Assembly (NCBI GenBank): GCA_016712275.1
Contig: JADJRI010000015.1
Span: forward strand, 1-64,000
DNA length: 64,000 nucleotides
Direction: 5' to 3'
DNA from: Planctomycetota bacterium
GTDB lineage: Bacteria; Planctomycetota; Phycisphaerae; UBA1845; UTPLA1
The notes beneath the pieces are model-generated. The model worked only from the letters and a program-made list of their open reading frames with translations. It was not told the origin of the DNA and searched no databases. The position numbers and the translations under genes were made by a program. Shown here piece by piece: positions 1 to 10,192 of the stretch. Positions within the stretch are counted from its first letter, which is position 1, and the number at the start of each line of letters is the position of its first letter.

Positions 1-222
1 CGTCCGTCAAGCGTCGGTGAATCACGCAACTACAGGCGACTCTTCGGGTTAGCCCCTCTGCGGTGGTTTTTCGGCATGGCGCGCCGGGAGACTCTCCCAA
101 CGCGCATTGGGAATGCAATATACAGACTATACACATTTCAACCGGCCAATCCTAGCCCGACTTCTTCAGAATTGGGCGAACCCCCCCACATTCTACGGCA
201 GACCATTATCGGCCGGGATGGC
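1..222. other. no gene recognised
   Basis: The first 222 bases lie downstream of the minus-strand mfd gene. I see no convincing coding region, no T-tailed hairpin and no RNA gene here. Confidence 0.6.
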
Positions 223-3200
223 TCACGGCTCCGGTTTGCGACGACGCTTCTTGTGAATCGGCGCGTCGGCCGGGTATGCGTTTGGCGTCGCGGATATCGG
301 TCCGTTGTGCCTTGTTTTCGGTGGTTTTACATTTTCGGCGGACTTTCCAACCGCCACATTGCGGCCTGCCGAGCGGGAGACGGTTTGCGCCCCGCCGGGA
401 ATCAAAACATGGGTGGACTGTTTGCGAAAGAGGTTTCGCAAGATGGTCAGAAGGGTACCGCCATAAAAATAGTGGTCCGGCAGCCGCCAATGCAGTGTTT
501 TTCCATCCGGAATGCTCACCCGCCCTGCCGACTCGGTGAAGTAGGGTTCCAACTTCCTGATTTCACCGCTGAATCTAAAAATGAGGTCCGGCTCGCGCTT
601 GATGATGGACTCGATGCCCACCTCGCCGGCCCGAACGCGAATTTCCGCCAACGCAAGCATGGTGCCGACCGTTTCCGGATATGGGCCGAACGCATCCTTC
701 AAATCGCGCTCCAATTGTTCGACATCGTCCGGCGTTCGGCAGGCGACGAATCGGCGATAGCAATCCATGCGCTGACGGTCGGAGGCAACATAGGCCTTGG
801 GAATATACGCTTCGGCGTCCAACTCCAGATGCACCGCCACGCGCTCGTCGGCCGGCTCGCCGCGCATGTGCTTCACCTGCTTTTCGAGGAGCTGGCAAAA
901 AAGCTCATAGCCGACGGCAGCGATGTTGCCGGATTGCTCCGGCCCCAAAATGTTTCCCGCTCCGCGAATCTCAAGATCGCGCATGGCAATTCGAAAGCCG
1001 GCGCCGAGATCGCTGAACTCTTCGATGGCCTTGAGCCTTCGTGCCGCGGTGTCGGTGAGCTGGCGTTTTGCACTGAGCAGCAGGTGACAATAGGCCCGAT
1101 GTTTGTAGCGACCCACCCGCCCGCGCAGTTGATGCAGATCGGCCAGGCCGAACATGTCGGCGCGGTCGATGAACATTGTGTTGGCGTTGGGAATATCCAG
1201 TCCGGCTTCGATGATGGTCGTGCAGACGAGAATGTCGGCGTCGTGGCGAATGAACCGAAGCATCACATTTTCCAACTCATCGCCGCCCATTTGGCCATGG
1301 CCAACGATGATGCGGGCATCGGGGGCGAGCGTCGCGACTTTGGCGGCGATGGCATCGATTGTGCGCACGCGGTTGTGAACAAAATAGACCTGTCCGTCGC
1401 GATTGAGCTCGCGTGCGATGGATTCGCGGATCATTTCGTCATTCCAGTGGGAGACGTGGGTGGTGATGGAGCGGCGATCCATCGGTGGCGTCGACAGGCT
1501 GCTGATATCGCGCAGGCCGACCATGGCCATGTGGAGCGTGCGCGGAATGGGCGTGGCCGACAGGGTGAGCACGTCGACCGTGGTGCGCAGTCGCTTCAGC
1601 CGCTCTTTGTGCTCCACGCCGAAGCGCTGTTCTTCATCGACCACAGCCAGACCGAGATCGGCAAAGTGAACGTCTTTTGACAGCAGCCGATGGGTTCCGA
1701 TGAGAATGTCGACCTGTCCTTTTTTTGCCGCGCCGATGATGTCGCGCAGCTCTTTGGGCGAACGAAACCGGTTCAGACATTCGACGCGAAACGGGTAATC
1801 CGCCAATCGCTCTTTGAATGTGCGGTAGTGCTGCTCAGCCAAAACCGTCGTCGGAACGAGCACCGCGACCTGCTTGCCATACTCCACCGTCTTGAAGGCC
1901 GCCCGCATCGCGAGTTCGGTCTTGCCGAATCCCACGTCGCCACAGAGAAGCCGATCCATCGGGCGTTCGCGGCGTTGATCGCTTTTGATGTCTTTCAGTG
2001 CGGTCAATTGATCCGGCGTTTCGGTGTACAAGAATGCGCTTTCAAATTCCCGCTGCCAGTGTGTGTCCTCCGGATATGAAACGCCCGGCTGTGACTGGCG
2101 CTCGGCCTGAATTCGCAACAAATCAGACGCAAGGTCGTTCAGTGCCTCCTCAACTTTGGCCTTGGTCGATTTCCACCGCGAGCCGCCGAGCACGGACAGT
2201 GTCGGGCGCATACCCCGCACCGATGTATTTCTGAACGAGATCGATCTGCGAAACGGGGACATGGATGGTTGCGTCTTCGGCGAAACGAAGTGTGAGGAAT
2301 TCCTCGCTCTTTTTCGAATCCGCCTTGCGAATCGTTTTCATCCCGACGAATTTCGCGATGCCGTGAACGATGTGAACGACGTAATCGCCTTCCTGCAGAT
2401 CGAGAAATGACTCAATCGGACGACCGGCCGCCGTTTTGCGAATTCGTCGGACTTGGGCGTATCGGCGAAAGAGTTGATGATGGGGAATGAGGGCGACGTC
2501 GGCGCGACTTTTACCCACCGATTTATCAGCGCTCCCTCGCCAGACAAACCCCTCATGCACCAGGCCGATGGACGTTTCCACACGGTCGGCAAATTCAGGA
2601 TCGACATTCGTTTCCCGAACCACCTGCTCGATCAACTCGCCAAGGCGCTCTTCCTCGCCCTTGTTGTCGCAACTCACCAGCACGCGCGCATCGCCGGCCA
2701 TTTGCAACATCTGCCGCACGGCGTCCGTCGATTTCGCATCGAATTGTGGCAATGACTCGCAGACTACGCGAAATGCGTCCGCGTCCGTCACCGACGCACT
2801 TGGAAACCGAGAAAGATGCAATTGCCCGAAGGCTGCCGCTCCGCGCAGAATCGCCTCGATCGGAAAATGGCCCACCGGGTTTCCCAGCCGATCGAGAACT
2901 GTTTTCGCAACTTCAACTACATCCAGCGGTTCGTGAATGACAACGAGGCATTCGCCCGGCAAATAACTCAGGAAGCTGGTTGTTTCGTCATGGCGCGTCG
3001 TTCCGGTTGCTGATTGTTGACTTACTTGGGGCATTCCCGCTCGCGTGATGCGTGTCACCGGCAATTCGCGAATGCTCCGCTGGGTCGCCGAATCGAATTG
3101 GCGAATCGACTCGATCTCGTCGCCAAAAAAATCGAGGCGCACGGGGTCGATGTCGGCCGATGCGAAAATGTCCAGTATGCCGCCGCGCAATGCGAAATCG

Positions 3201-3706
3201 CCGGGCTGCTCGACTTGATCGAGGCGCGTGAACCCGCGCTCCACCAGCCATTTCGCGATCTCTTCCGGTTCGCGCCGTTGACCCTTCGTGAGTATCAGTG
3301 TGTTCGCTTCGAGATTGCCGACCGATGGCACTGGTTGCATCAATGCCTGTGACGGCGCGATGACAATTCCAGACAGTCCATGCCGCAATGCATCACAAAG
3401 CCGTGCCCGCTCAATGCCGATCTCGCCCGCCCCGCCGCCTTCTCCCGGCAGAGTTTCCCATGCAGGCAACAGCTCCACTGCACGCCCCAATAGCGCTTCC
3501 ATGTCATCTTGGGCGTTGTCGGCTTGTTCGATGTGGGCGCAAAGGTAAAGCAATGGCCGATTCAGATGCTCGGCCAATGCAGCGGCCAGAATGGGCGCGG
3601 AACTTCCCCACAGCCCGTGCAAGGCAAGGGGGGTCTTTGCGGACCGCATCCTGCCAACAAGGGCCAAAAAGACGGGATCGGACGTGATCGTATCCCGCAC
3701 AATCAC
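223..3706 (-). CDS. mfd: transcription-repair coupling factor Mfd (single frameshift)
   Basis: Mfd is the ATP-dependent DNA translocase that removes RNA polymerase stalled at lesions and recruits UvrA. The N-terminal part (UvrB-like segment, then a CarD-like RNAP-interaction domain with GDYVVHIVHGIAKFVG) is read to about 2204. The C-terminal part runs from about 2206 down to 223 in another frame. It carries Walker A GDVGFGKT (about residue 590), DEEQRFG, the SATPIPRTL motif and the QLRGRVGR motif. The two frames join inside the conserved stretch between YIGAGYAP and LGGSRWKSTKAK, which fits one extra C in the CCC run at 2204-2206. The frame is open upstream to a GTG at 3892, but that extension looks non-coding. 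GTG 3706 (or 3700) gives about 1,160 aa, the normal Mfd length. No clear Shine-Dalgarno sequence was seen, so the start is uncertain; the identity is not. Confidence 0.93.
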
Positions 3707-4010
3707 AGCGGGGGGATTATGGGCGTCGCCCGTCGCGGGGACAACTGCACCGGATCGGTGCAATTCCAAATCAGACCCAGCAGATTTTTTTTGCCTCCAA
3801 AGGCGATTTTTTGGCGGCCGTCCGCTATCATGGGGAATAATCAATCGGGGAACACAGTATCCCCTATGGTAAATGAGGTGGCACGTCTGCACTGGCGTGC
3901 TTCATGGGAATGGGTAGGTCGCCGTGCATCACCGCCGGCGCAAATTCGGATTCGTCGTCGAGGAACTTAATCTCACCGCTCGCGACGGCGTACGCCAACA
4001 GGGAGACATC
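3707..4010. other. divergent intergenic region
   Basis: This 304-bp region lies between the divergent mfd and protease genes and should hold both promoters. A Shine-Dalgarno GGGAG sits at about 4000-4005, just before the protease start. If the mfd GTG at 3892 were used, part of it would be coding. No other structure was recognised. Confidence 0.4.
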
Positions 4011-7000
4011 ATGCAGGGTAAGAGTGGGCTTGGAAGCTGCGCTTTTTTCGTTGCAGTTATTTCATGTGCAGGATTTGCAGCCATCGCCGGTCGGGGCGTC
4101 CAATCGGCTGCTCACGTAGAGCACGAGAAAAACGTCGCCGTTGAACCAATGGCATCGAAAGCGGAACCTTCCGTTGCAACGGTCGATCTGATCGAAAGGG
4201 CCTTGCTGCCTCAGCTCCTCGATTCACTGACGCCTGATCAACAGTCGGTTCTGATCGCCCGACTGGATGACATTTTCAATACACCGCACCCGACGTCTCC
4301 TCTGGCGATGTTGTGCTTTGCGCCGGATACGCCGGAACAAGTGATTCAGGCATTCAATATCGTTGATGACTTCGGCGGCCGGTACAACCAGACCACACGA
4401 TGGGGAACGACCGCATCGGGTTCGACCGGATCCCAAGGTGATCCGATCACGCTGACTTATGGTTTTCCGGCGGACGGCGTCACGATTCCGGTGATTTCCG
4501 GGGTTAGTTATCCGGCCGGGCCGAACAGTTTGAACGCATGGCTTAACGGCATCTACGGCAGTCAGACAGTCTGGAAGCCGTTGTTTGATCAGACATTTGC
4601 CCGTTGGAGTTCGCTGTCCGGAATCACGTATGTGTACGAACCCAACGATGACAGTTCGACGATGAATCAGAATTCGGGCGTGCTCGGCGTGCGCGCCGAT
4701 TTGCGGATTGGTGCGAAGACACTGGACGGCAACAGCGGTGTACTCGCTTACAACAATTTTCCGCCCGATGGCGACATGGTTTTTGACGCGTTCGATACTT
4801 TTTTCAATGACACATCGAATAGCTCGCTCAAAATTCGGAACGTCATCGCCCACGAACATGGTCACGGCATGGGGCAGTTGCACGTTTGCCCGATTCAACA
4901 GACAAAACTCATGGAGCCATTCGTCAGCACGGCCTTCAATGGACCACTCCATGACGACGTTCGCAATGCTCAGCGCTTTTATGGCGACCCCTTTGAGCCG
5001 GACAACAATCCGGTGCAAGCCACCGATCTGGGCGATTTTGTCATCGGCAACAGCATCACGGTCGGCACTGCACCCGCCCCGGCTTTCGCAAATAGTTCAA
5101 CCCTTAGCATCGATGCCAACGGTGAGCAGGATTACTTTTTCTTTGAGGTGAATACGCCATCATCGGTGAATGTCACGATCACGCCCATTGGTACGACCTA
5201 CGACGATAGCGATCAGGCCTGCTCCGGCCAGTCCGGCTCGTGCTGCAGCGGCAACAACGTCAATTCGCTGGCCATCGCCAATTTGAATGTCGATGTCATC
5301 GGCCCCAACGGCGTCACGATCCTGGCATCCGGCAACGCGTCGCCGGCCGGCTCGAATGAGGTGCTGACGGGCGTGCCGCTTCAGGATGCGGGCGGCTACT
5401 TTTTGCGGGTGTATGAGGGCGACAGTCCATCGCAATCGCAGCTTTACAAGCTGGCCATGACGATCTCGGCACCGGTCTTCGCGCCGCTGACGATTCAACT
5501 GCCGAATGGTGCGCCGGAAATTCTCCTGGCGGGACAATCGGCGAATTTCGACGTCGAAATTAATCCTCGCGACGAATCGATTCAGGCCAACTCGGCAAAT
5601 CTGTTCTATCGATACGATGGCGGTTCGTTTTTATCAGTCCCTCTGTCGCCGAACGGTGGTAACAACTTCGTCGCAACGCTTCCGCCGCCAAATTGCGATG
5701 CAAATCCTGAATTCTACGTCTCTGCATTCGGAACCGTTACCGGCCAGGTGACATTCCCGGCCGGCGGCGCTTCTTCGCCGTTGACCGCGTTTATTCCGCT
5801 GCCGCTCAGCGACAATTTTGAAGCAGATGAGGGATGGACCGTTACGAATACGCCGTCGGGTTCGGGCACATTTGACGGTGCCTGGCAGCGCGGCGCGCCG
5901 GTCAATCTCAATCGCGGCGACCCGCCCGCTGACTTCGACGGCTCCGGCCAATGCTATCTCACAGATAACGATCCGCTAAACAGCAACTCAGACGTGGACA
6001 ACGGTTCGACAACGCTGACGTCGCGCGCGTTTCCGATGGAAAACGGAAACAACATCACTTATCGTTACTGGCTGAATGACTTCACCGGAGGACTGCTCCA
6101 AGGCGGTGATTCCCTGCGTGTCGAAGTGGCCACTGACTTTGCCGGATCGAATTGGGTATCACTTCGCAATTACACGACTGCATCGAATCAATGGCGTGTC
6201 GATACAATTGTGGTGGGCACCGAAATTGCCGCGTCCAACACGATGAGAATTCGATTCACGGCGAACGATATTGGAACACAAAACGTGATTGAGGCCGCAA
6301 TCGACGCGTTCGTCACAAACGGTCCGCCATGTGAAGATGAAGTTCAACCACCCCCCGCACCCTCCGGCGTTGCAGCGACCGATGGCGGATCGTGCACTCA
6401 GGTGACGGTCTCCTGGAATGCGAGCACCGGCGCGGACGATTATGAAGTCTGGCGAAACACGGTCGACGATTCCGGGACGGCCGCTCAGATCGACACGAAT
6501 GTTGTTTCGCTCACCTATGACGACCTGACGGCATCCAGCGGTGTCACTTATTACTACTGGATAAGAGCGTGCAACTCCGGCGGCTGTTCGACATTCAGTT
6601 CGTCCGACAGCGGGTTCGCCGACACCCTTCCTGATGCCGTCGATAATTTGACGGCTACGGTCGATTCTGTTTGCGATGCCGTGGATTTGAACTGGACAGC
6701 CGCCACCGGCGCGGACCAGTATGTCGTTCGCCGCAATACGACCAACGATTTCAATACGTCAATGGTGCTGGGCAACGTCGCAATCCTGACTTTCAGCGAC
6801 ACGACCGGCGACCCTTCGACAACCTACACCTATTGGGTCTCCGCAGAAAATGAATGCGGCGAAGGCAGCCCCAGCGATCCGGCGACCGGCAGTGCGGCCG
6901 ATGCGCCGGGAATTGTTACCGGCCTCGATGCGACCCTTGATACGGTCTGCGGCGCGGTCGATCTTGCCTGGAATCCGACTTCGGGCGCTGTTGATTATGT

Positions 7001-7349
7001 CATTCGCAGAAACACCCTAACCGATTTTAACTCGGCGGATATCATTGGAACCAGCACCACGCCCGCCGCGCGGGATGGTTCGGGCGACCCTGCGCTTTCG
7101 TATTTCTATTGGGTGACCGCCAACGGCGATTGCGGTGAAGGAGAACCGGGCAGCCCGGTATCGGGAAGTGCAGCGCCGAAGGGCGATTTCAATCTGGACG
7201 GAAACATCGACGGTGCCGATATTGAGGGCTTCGTGGAAGCCTATCTCGGAGACGCCAGTCTTTTTGAATGTGCTGACCTAGTTTTTCCATTTGGCGCCCT
7301 TGACGAATCCGATGTTTCTGAGATGATCAACCTCCTAATCGGAGCATAG
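4011..7349 (+). CDS. secreted metzincin-type zinc metalloprotease with Fn3 repeats and dockerin-like end
   Basis: About 1,112 aa, predicted to be secreted. The start ATG 4011 follows GGGAG at a good distance, and the N-terminus is signal-like (short charged start, then a hydrophobic run with AFFVAVISCAGFAAIAG). Residues 281-291 read HEHGHGMGQLH, the HExxHxxGxxH zinc site of metzincins (matrixin-like), followed by KLMEP as a plausible Met-turn. A PPC-like beta domain lies near residue 370. Three Fn3-like repeats start near residues 780, 870 and 965, each with the pattern YxVxRNT. The C-terminus has a dockerin-like, EF-hand-type motif GDFNLDGNIDGADIEGF near 1057. It is most likely an extracellular peptidase; the substrate is unknown. 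The 29 codons open upstream of 4011 are probably not translated. Confidence 0.85.
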   Translation: MQGKSGLGSCAFFVAVISCAGFAAIAGRGVQSAAHVEHEKNVAVEPMASKAEPSVATVDLIERALLPQLLDSLTPDQQSVLIARLDDIFNTPHPTSPLAMLCFAPDTPEQVIQAFNIVDDFGGRYNQTTRWGTTASGSTGSQGDPITLTYGFPADGVTIPVISGVSYPAGPNSLNAWLNGIYGSQTVWKPLFDQTFARWSSLSGITYVYEPNDDSSTMNQNSGVLGVRADLRIGAKTLDGNSGVLAYNNFPPDGDMVFDAFDTFFNDTSNSSLKIRNVIAHEHGHGMGQLHVCPIQQTKLMEPFVSTAFNGPLHDDVRNAQRFYGDPFEPDNNPVQATDLGDFVIGNSITVGTAPAPAFANSSTLSIDANGEQDYFFFEVNTPSSVNVTITPIGTTYDDSDQACSGQSGSCCSGNNVNSLAIANLNVDVIGPNGVTILASGNASPAGSNEVLTGVPLQDAGGYFLRVYEGDSPSQSQLYKLAMTISAPVFAPLTIQLPNGAPEILLAGQSANFDVEINPRDESIQANSANLFYRYDGGSFLSVPLSPNGGNNFVATLPPPNCDANPEFYVSAFGTVTGQVTFPAGGASSPLTAFIPLPLSDNFEADEGWTVTNTPSGSGTFDGAWQRGAPVNLNRGDPPADFDGSGQCYLTDNDPLNSNSDVDNGSTTLTSRAFPMENGNNITYRYWLNDFTGGLLQGGDSLRVEVATDFAGSNWVSLRNYTTASNQWRVDTIVVGTEIAASNTMRIRFTANDIGTQNVIEAAIDAFVTNGPPCEDEVQPPPAPSGVAATDGGSCTQVTVSWNASTGADDYEVWRNTVDDSGTAAQIDTNVVSLTYDDLTASSGVTYYYWIRACNSGGCSTFSSSDSGFADTLPDAVDNLTATVDSVCDAVDLNWTAATGADQYVVRRNTTNDFNTSMVLGNVAILTFSDTTGDPSTTYTYWVSAENECGEGSPSDPATGSAADAPGIVTGLDATLDTVCGAVDLAWNPTSGAVDYVIRRNTLTDFNSADIIGTSTTPAARDGSGDPALSYFYWVTANGDCGEGEPGSPVSGSAAPKGDFNLDGNIDGADIEGFVEAYLGDASLFECADLVFPFGALDESDVSEMINLLIGA

Positions 7350-7611
7350 CTCTGATCGGCATTCGGCGGCGAAAGCGTCGTCGAATCGAGTAGTGGGAAT
7401 AGGATTCAAGAGAGAATAGCGTTTTCGATCATTTGCGGCTTCCTGCCGCGACTCGGTCGAATTATGAACGGCAAAGCGGTCTTTGGTACCGTCGCCACCA
7501 GCCGATCAACACAACGTTGAAGATTCGCGCCTGATTGAACGCATTCGCTCGAATCCAATTGAAAACTAAATAAGTTTGTTCGCTTTGTGTTACCGCACCT
7601 TCGGGTGGAAG

Positions 7612-7633
7612 GATTGTGTTGAATTACACAATC
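7612..7633. repeat. 8-bp perfect inverted repeat
   Basis: GATTGTGT, six-base spacer TGAATT, ACACAATC. It lies in the otherwise gene-free stretch 7350-7738. No T-run follows, so it looks more like an operator or a small RNA hairpin than a terminator. No function can be assigned. Confidence 0.4.
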
Positions 7634-7738
7634 GTACACCAAGTGTGTGATTATGCGCGCTTTTGAAGCACGGCTATCGCGCGTTTTGCCTGAATTTCGC
7701 GGCATCTTCGCGAATTTGAGAATACGAAATTTCCTTAG

Positions 7739-7766
7739 CTGACAGCGGGAAAATGAAGACTACAAT
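7739..7766 (+). promoter_or_regulatory. sigma-70-type promoter of the candidate small RNA
   Basis: CTGACA (7739-7744), a 16-bp spacer, then TACAAT (7761-7766): five of six matches to each consensus hexamer. The expected transcription start, about 7 bases downstream (near 7773), coincides with the first base pair of the long hairpin. Confidence 0.6.
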
Positions 7767-7772
7767 CAGGCG

Positions 7773-7918
7773 AAGGTAGACAGAGCGATGGGCGTGTCAG
7801 CCCACGTTTGACCACGATCCTTCCTCTCTCCGGCCCGAACACTCGTGGTTGAACATGACACGCCTGTCGCTCTTTCTATCTTGGCGAACTAAATCGCGGC
7901 CTTTGGCCCCGATTTTTT
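7773..7918 (+). ncRNA. candidate structured small RNA, ~146 nt, long hairpin with pyrimidine-rich loop
   Basis: Bases 7773-7799 pair with 7856-7882 (27 positions, one C/T mismatch at 7781/7874). After a left-side bulge, 7806-7817 pair with 7843-7854, closing a 25-nt loop (7818-7842) rich in C and U. Five non-Watson-Crick positions are G.U or U.G when read as plus-strand RNA; on the minus strand they would be A.C mismatches. This points to a plus-strand transcript. A promoter sits directly upstream and an intrinsic terminator (7892-7920) directly downstream. There is no long ORF in either strand. The large central bubble of 6S RNA and the SRP Alu/loop motifs are absent, so I cannot assign it to a known family. 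A decayed miniature transposon is the main alternative. Confidence 0.6.
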
Positions 7919-7920
7919 TT
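7892..7920 (+). terminator. Rho-independent terminator
   Basis: AATCG-C-GGCC, loop TTT, GGCC-C-CGATT (one C/C mismatch), merging into a run of eight T. It ends the candidate small RNA at 7773. Confidence 0.65.
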
Positions 7921-8138
7921 GCTTCTCAAATTCTCAACTGGTCTCGATAAGCAATGCCGACTTTCGAGCAAGAGTCCACTTTTTTTATAGAGCAATTCAC
8001 GATTTACCGGAGCCGCTCCGTGGTCTCGCTTCCCCGCTGGGGCCGGGTTAAACAGATCAACTCAATTTCAAATTGCTCGAATGGGCGGCACGATTGATAG
8101 TGCCATAATTTCGGCACTATTCGATCTCGGCATTTTTT

Positions 8139-8921
8139 CTATGCTTCGCCTGGACCGGCCGTGAGCGAGTCGAATCGCCGTTTGGCGGCGGCCAAATCCG
8201 CCACGGGATTGTCACCGGATTGCCGCGTTAAGATCAGCGGCCCCTGATAACCCGCTTCGGCGAAGCCCGCGAGCAACGCTGACGGATCGAGCTGCCCCTG
8301 CCCCACCGCCGTCTCGTGCCCCGGCGCACCGCGAGCCCCATGTTGCATCGCGCACGCGTGCCAGCCGAACGCGACCGGACAAAGTGTCCGCAATTCGATG
8401 CGGGTCTTCCCCTGTATCAGCATCGCTCCCGTATCGCAGCAGGCCGCCAAATGCGGGCAGTTCATTTCCCGCAGCAACGCCTCCAAATCCACCGTCGTCA
8501 TGCCGGACGTTTCGATGGCAACGGTCACGCCGCACCGATCCGAAAAATCAGCAATCTGTGCCATGGCTTCCTTCAATCGTACGCCGTCGATTTCGCCGCC
8601 GCCCAAGGTCGTCGACACAACGGGTACGCCGATCGCGCCGGCCAGCTCAATCACGCCCCGCATCATCTCAAGTCGTCGCTCGCCGGCGGCGTTGTCACAG
8701 TAGCCGGGTCCACCGGCCGGACCCCGAAGACTGTCCAATGAAAGGCCCAGATCGCCCAGGTGTCGCACCAAGTGACGCTGCCCGCTCTTGGACAATTCGC
8801 CGCGTGAGACGGGTCCCTGAGTCGCGCTGACGTCAACATGCCGCACGCCCATGCGCCGCGCCGCATCCAACGCCGCCTTGAATTCCATGCGTAGGTCATC
8901 GACCGCAAGTGCAATTTTCAC
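8139..8921 (-). CDS. sugar phosphate isomerase/epimerase-like TIM-barrel protein
   Basis: 260 aa, the usual length for the xylose isomerase-like TIM-barrel (AP-endonuclease-2) family. The pattern MKIALAVDDLRMEF, VAIETSG, CCDTGAML and GWHACAMQH provides the Glu, Asp and His residues that normally bind a divalent metal in this fold. Start is GTG 8921, supported by GAGGT a few bases upstream. The protein has no signal peptide and is probably a cytoplasmic sugar-phosphate or polyol isomerase/epimerase. The substrate cannot be told from sequence. It stands alone on the minus strand. Confidence 0.75.
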   Translation of the reverse strand: MKIALAVDDLRMEFKAALDAARRMGVRHVDVSATQGPVSRGELSKSGQRHLVRHLGDLGLSLDSLRGPAGGPGYCDNAAGERRLEMMRGVIELAGAIGVPVVSTTLGGGEIDGVRLKEAMAQIADFSDRCGVTVAIETSGMTTVDLEALLREMNCPHLAACCDTGAMLIQGKTRIELRTLCPVAFGWHACAMQHGARGAPGHETAVGQGQLDPSALLAGFAEAGYQGPLILTRQSGDNPVADLAAAKRRFDSLTAGPGEA

Positions 8922-9085
8922 CGTGGTACCTCAAATCAAATTTCAAACCGCGCCGGCTGTGTGTATTCGCCCATCTGGAAAAGCTGCGCCGTTTGCACCA
9001 TAATAGCAAGTTGAAACGGGCGGCGTTGCAAGATCTGTAAAGTTCGCTTCTCGACTCAACTTCTACACCGAAAGGAATCCAGCTT

Positions 9086-9505
9086 ATGTCTCGAAACGCA
9101 GTGAAGGCGTTCTTTGGTGTCCTCGGGCTTTCCACCATTCTGACCATCGGCTTGATGGCCAACGCGGAGCCCAAGTCTGATGCGAAACGCCCGGATTTCA
9201 AGCCCGTTATGGACGTGCACCAGCAGATGGAATGCCAGGGCGGTCTTTTTAAGCAGGTGAAAGAGGGACTGCTCGACAAGAAGTGGCGGCCTGCAGCCGA
9301 TGCCGCGTGGATGCTGACGGAACTTGGGAACATCAACCAATACCAACATGAAGATGCCCAATACATCAAATTCGCCAAGGCCATGTCTGACGATTGCGCC
9401 ACGCTGGCGAAGGCCCTGAAGAAAAAAGACGAAGCGGCCGCAAAAGAAGCGCTGAAACTGGTCGGCCAGCGCTGCGGCGATTGTCACGATCAATTCAAGA
9501 AGTGA
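9086..9505 (+). CDS. small periplasmic cytochrome c (cytochrome c'-like)
   Basis: 139 aa with a signal peptide (hydrophobic run to about residue 27, likely cleavage after ANA). The mature part is helical and Lys-rich. It carries a single haem-binding CGDCH at residues 130-134, close to the C-terminus, as in cytochrome c' four-helix proteins. Two further Cys lie earlier (near MECQGG and DDCATL). It is probably periplasmic, with an electron-transfer or gas-binding role; which one cannot be decided. An AAAGGA Shine-Dalgarno precedes the ATG. The gene is monocistronic and ends at the terminator at 9547. Confidence 0.8.
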   Translation: MSRNAVKAFFGVLGLSTILTIGLMANAEPKSDAKRPDFKPVMDVHQQMECQGGLFKQVKEGLLDKKWRPAADAAWMLTELGNINQYQHEDAQYIKFAKAMSDDCATLAKALKKKDEAAAKEALKLVGQRCGDCHDQFKK

Positions 9506-9546
9506 TCGGGGCGTTTGGACAAAGCTAAAATACTAGTAGCAAGCTT

Positions 9547-9575
9547 AGCCCGCGACGCCCTGTCGCGGGCTTTTC
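9547..9575 (+). terminator. Rho-independent terminator after the cytochrome gene
   Basis: A perfect 10-bp stem AGCCCGCGAC / GTCGCGGGCT with a 5-base loop, followed by TTTT. The rest of 9506-9823 shows no gene or other structure. Confidence 0.8.
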
Positions 9576-9823
9576 ATTAGGCCGGGTTGCGATGTGCATA
9601 CACAAACAGCCTGTGCGGCCTCGCACAGCAAATATGCGAGAACTGCTTTCAAGTCTCGAAGAGAAGTGGCGTTCTGAGCGATGAAATCACGAATTGGATT
9701 TTCCACGCGATGGCATAACGCTGGCATGACTATTGCATGTCGTGAGGCAGCCTGCGCCGCGGGCGGCGGGTGCGAAAACGATGCCATTCAACGGGCAAAC
9801 TGAAATAGAAACGGAGTCGATCG

Positions 9824-10192
9824 ATGAAACGAATGAGAAAAATACCGACGGTACTGGCGGGAGCGGCTCTCTTGATCCTCGGCGCCTGCACGGCCGAACA
9901 GCTCGATCAGTTGCAGCAGATTCTCGACGACCTGAGCATCAACATCGTGATCAATGGCAATGGCAATGGCAATGGCAATGCCAACGCTAACGATAATGCC
10001 AACACCAACGGCAACTCCAATTCCAACACAAATGACAATTCAAATGACAATGTCGGCGGCAACGGCAACTCGAACGACAACGCCAACGACAATAACGACG
10101 ACAACGGCAATGACGACAATCTCAACGATAATGACAATGACAACAACAACAGCAATGACAATGACGATGATGACAACAACAATAACTCATGA
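9824..10192 (+). CDS. Asn/Asp/Gly-rich repeat lipoprotein
   Basis: 122 aa. The N-terminus is a lipoprotein signal with lipobox LGAC (Cys22). After a short helical stretch (to about residue 43), nearly every second residue is Asn, alternating with Gly, Ala, Asp, Ser and Thr, and the tail is a poly-Asp/Asn run. The DNA is correspondingly a degenerate AAY-NNN tract. GGAG eight bases before the ATG supports the start. The tail is hydrophilic and probably disordered, and could serve as a surface spacer or bind cations; no enzyme motif is present. The 3' end overlaps the convergent epimerase gene by six bases. Confidence 0.7.
   Translation: MKRMRKIPTVLAGAALLILGACTAEQLDQLQQILDDLSINIVINGNGNGNGNANANDNANTNGNSNSNTNDNSNDNVGGNGNSNDNANDNNDDNGNDDNLNDNDNDNNNSNDNDDDDNNNNS

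Noticed and set aside
76..1680. 534-codon open frame on the plus strand
   Set aside because: It lies antisense to the Mfd translocase part, has no family resemblance and is a shadow of high-GC coding sequence.
223..3706. Programmed ribosomal frameshifting in mfd, carB and others
   Set aside because: Shifts occur in unrelated genes without slippery-site plus structure context, and several are compensated or doubled; sequencing errors explain all.
7773..7918. Identification of the hairpin RNA as 6S RNA or SRP RNA
   Set aside because: The large central bubble of 6S and the conserved SRP loop motifs are missing.
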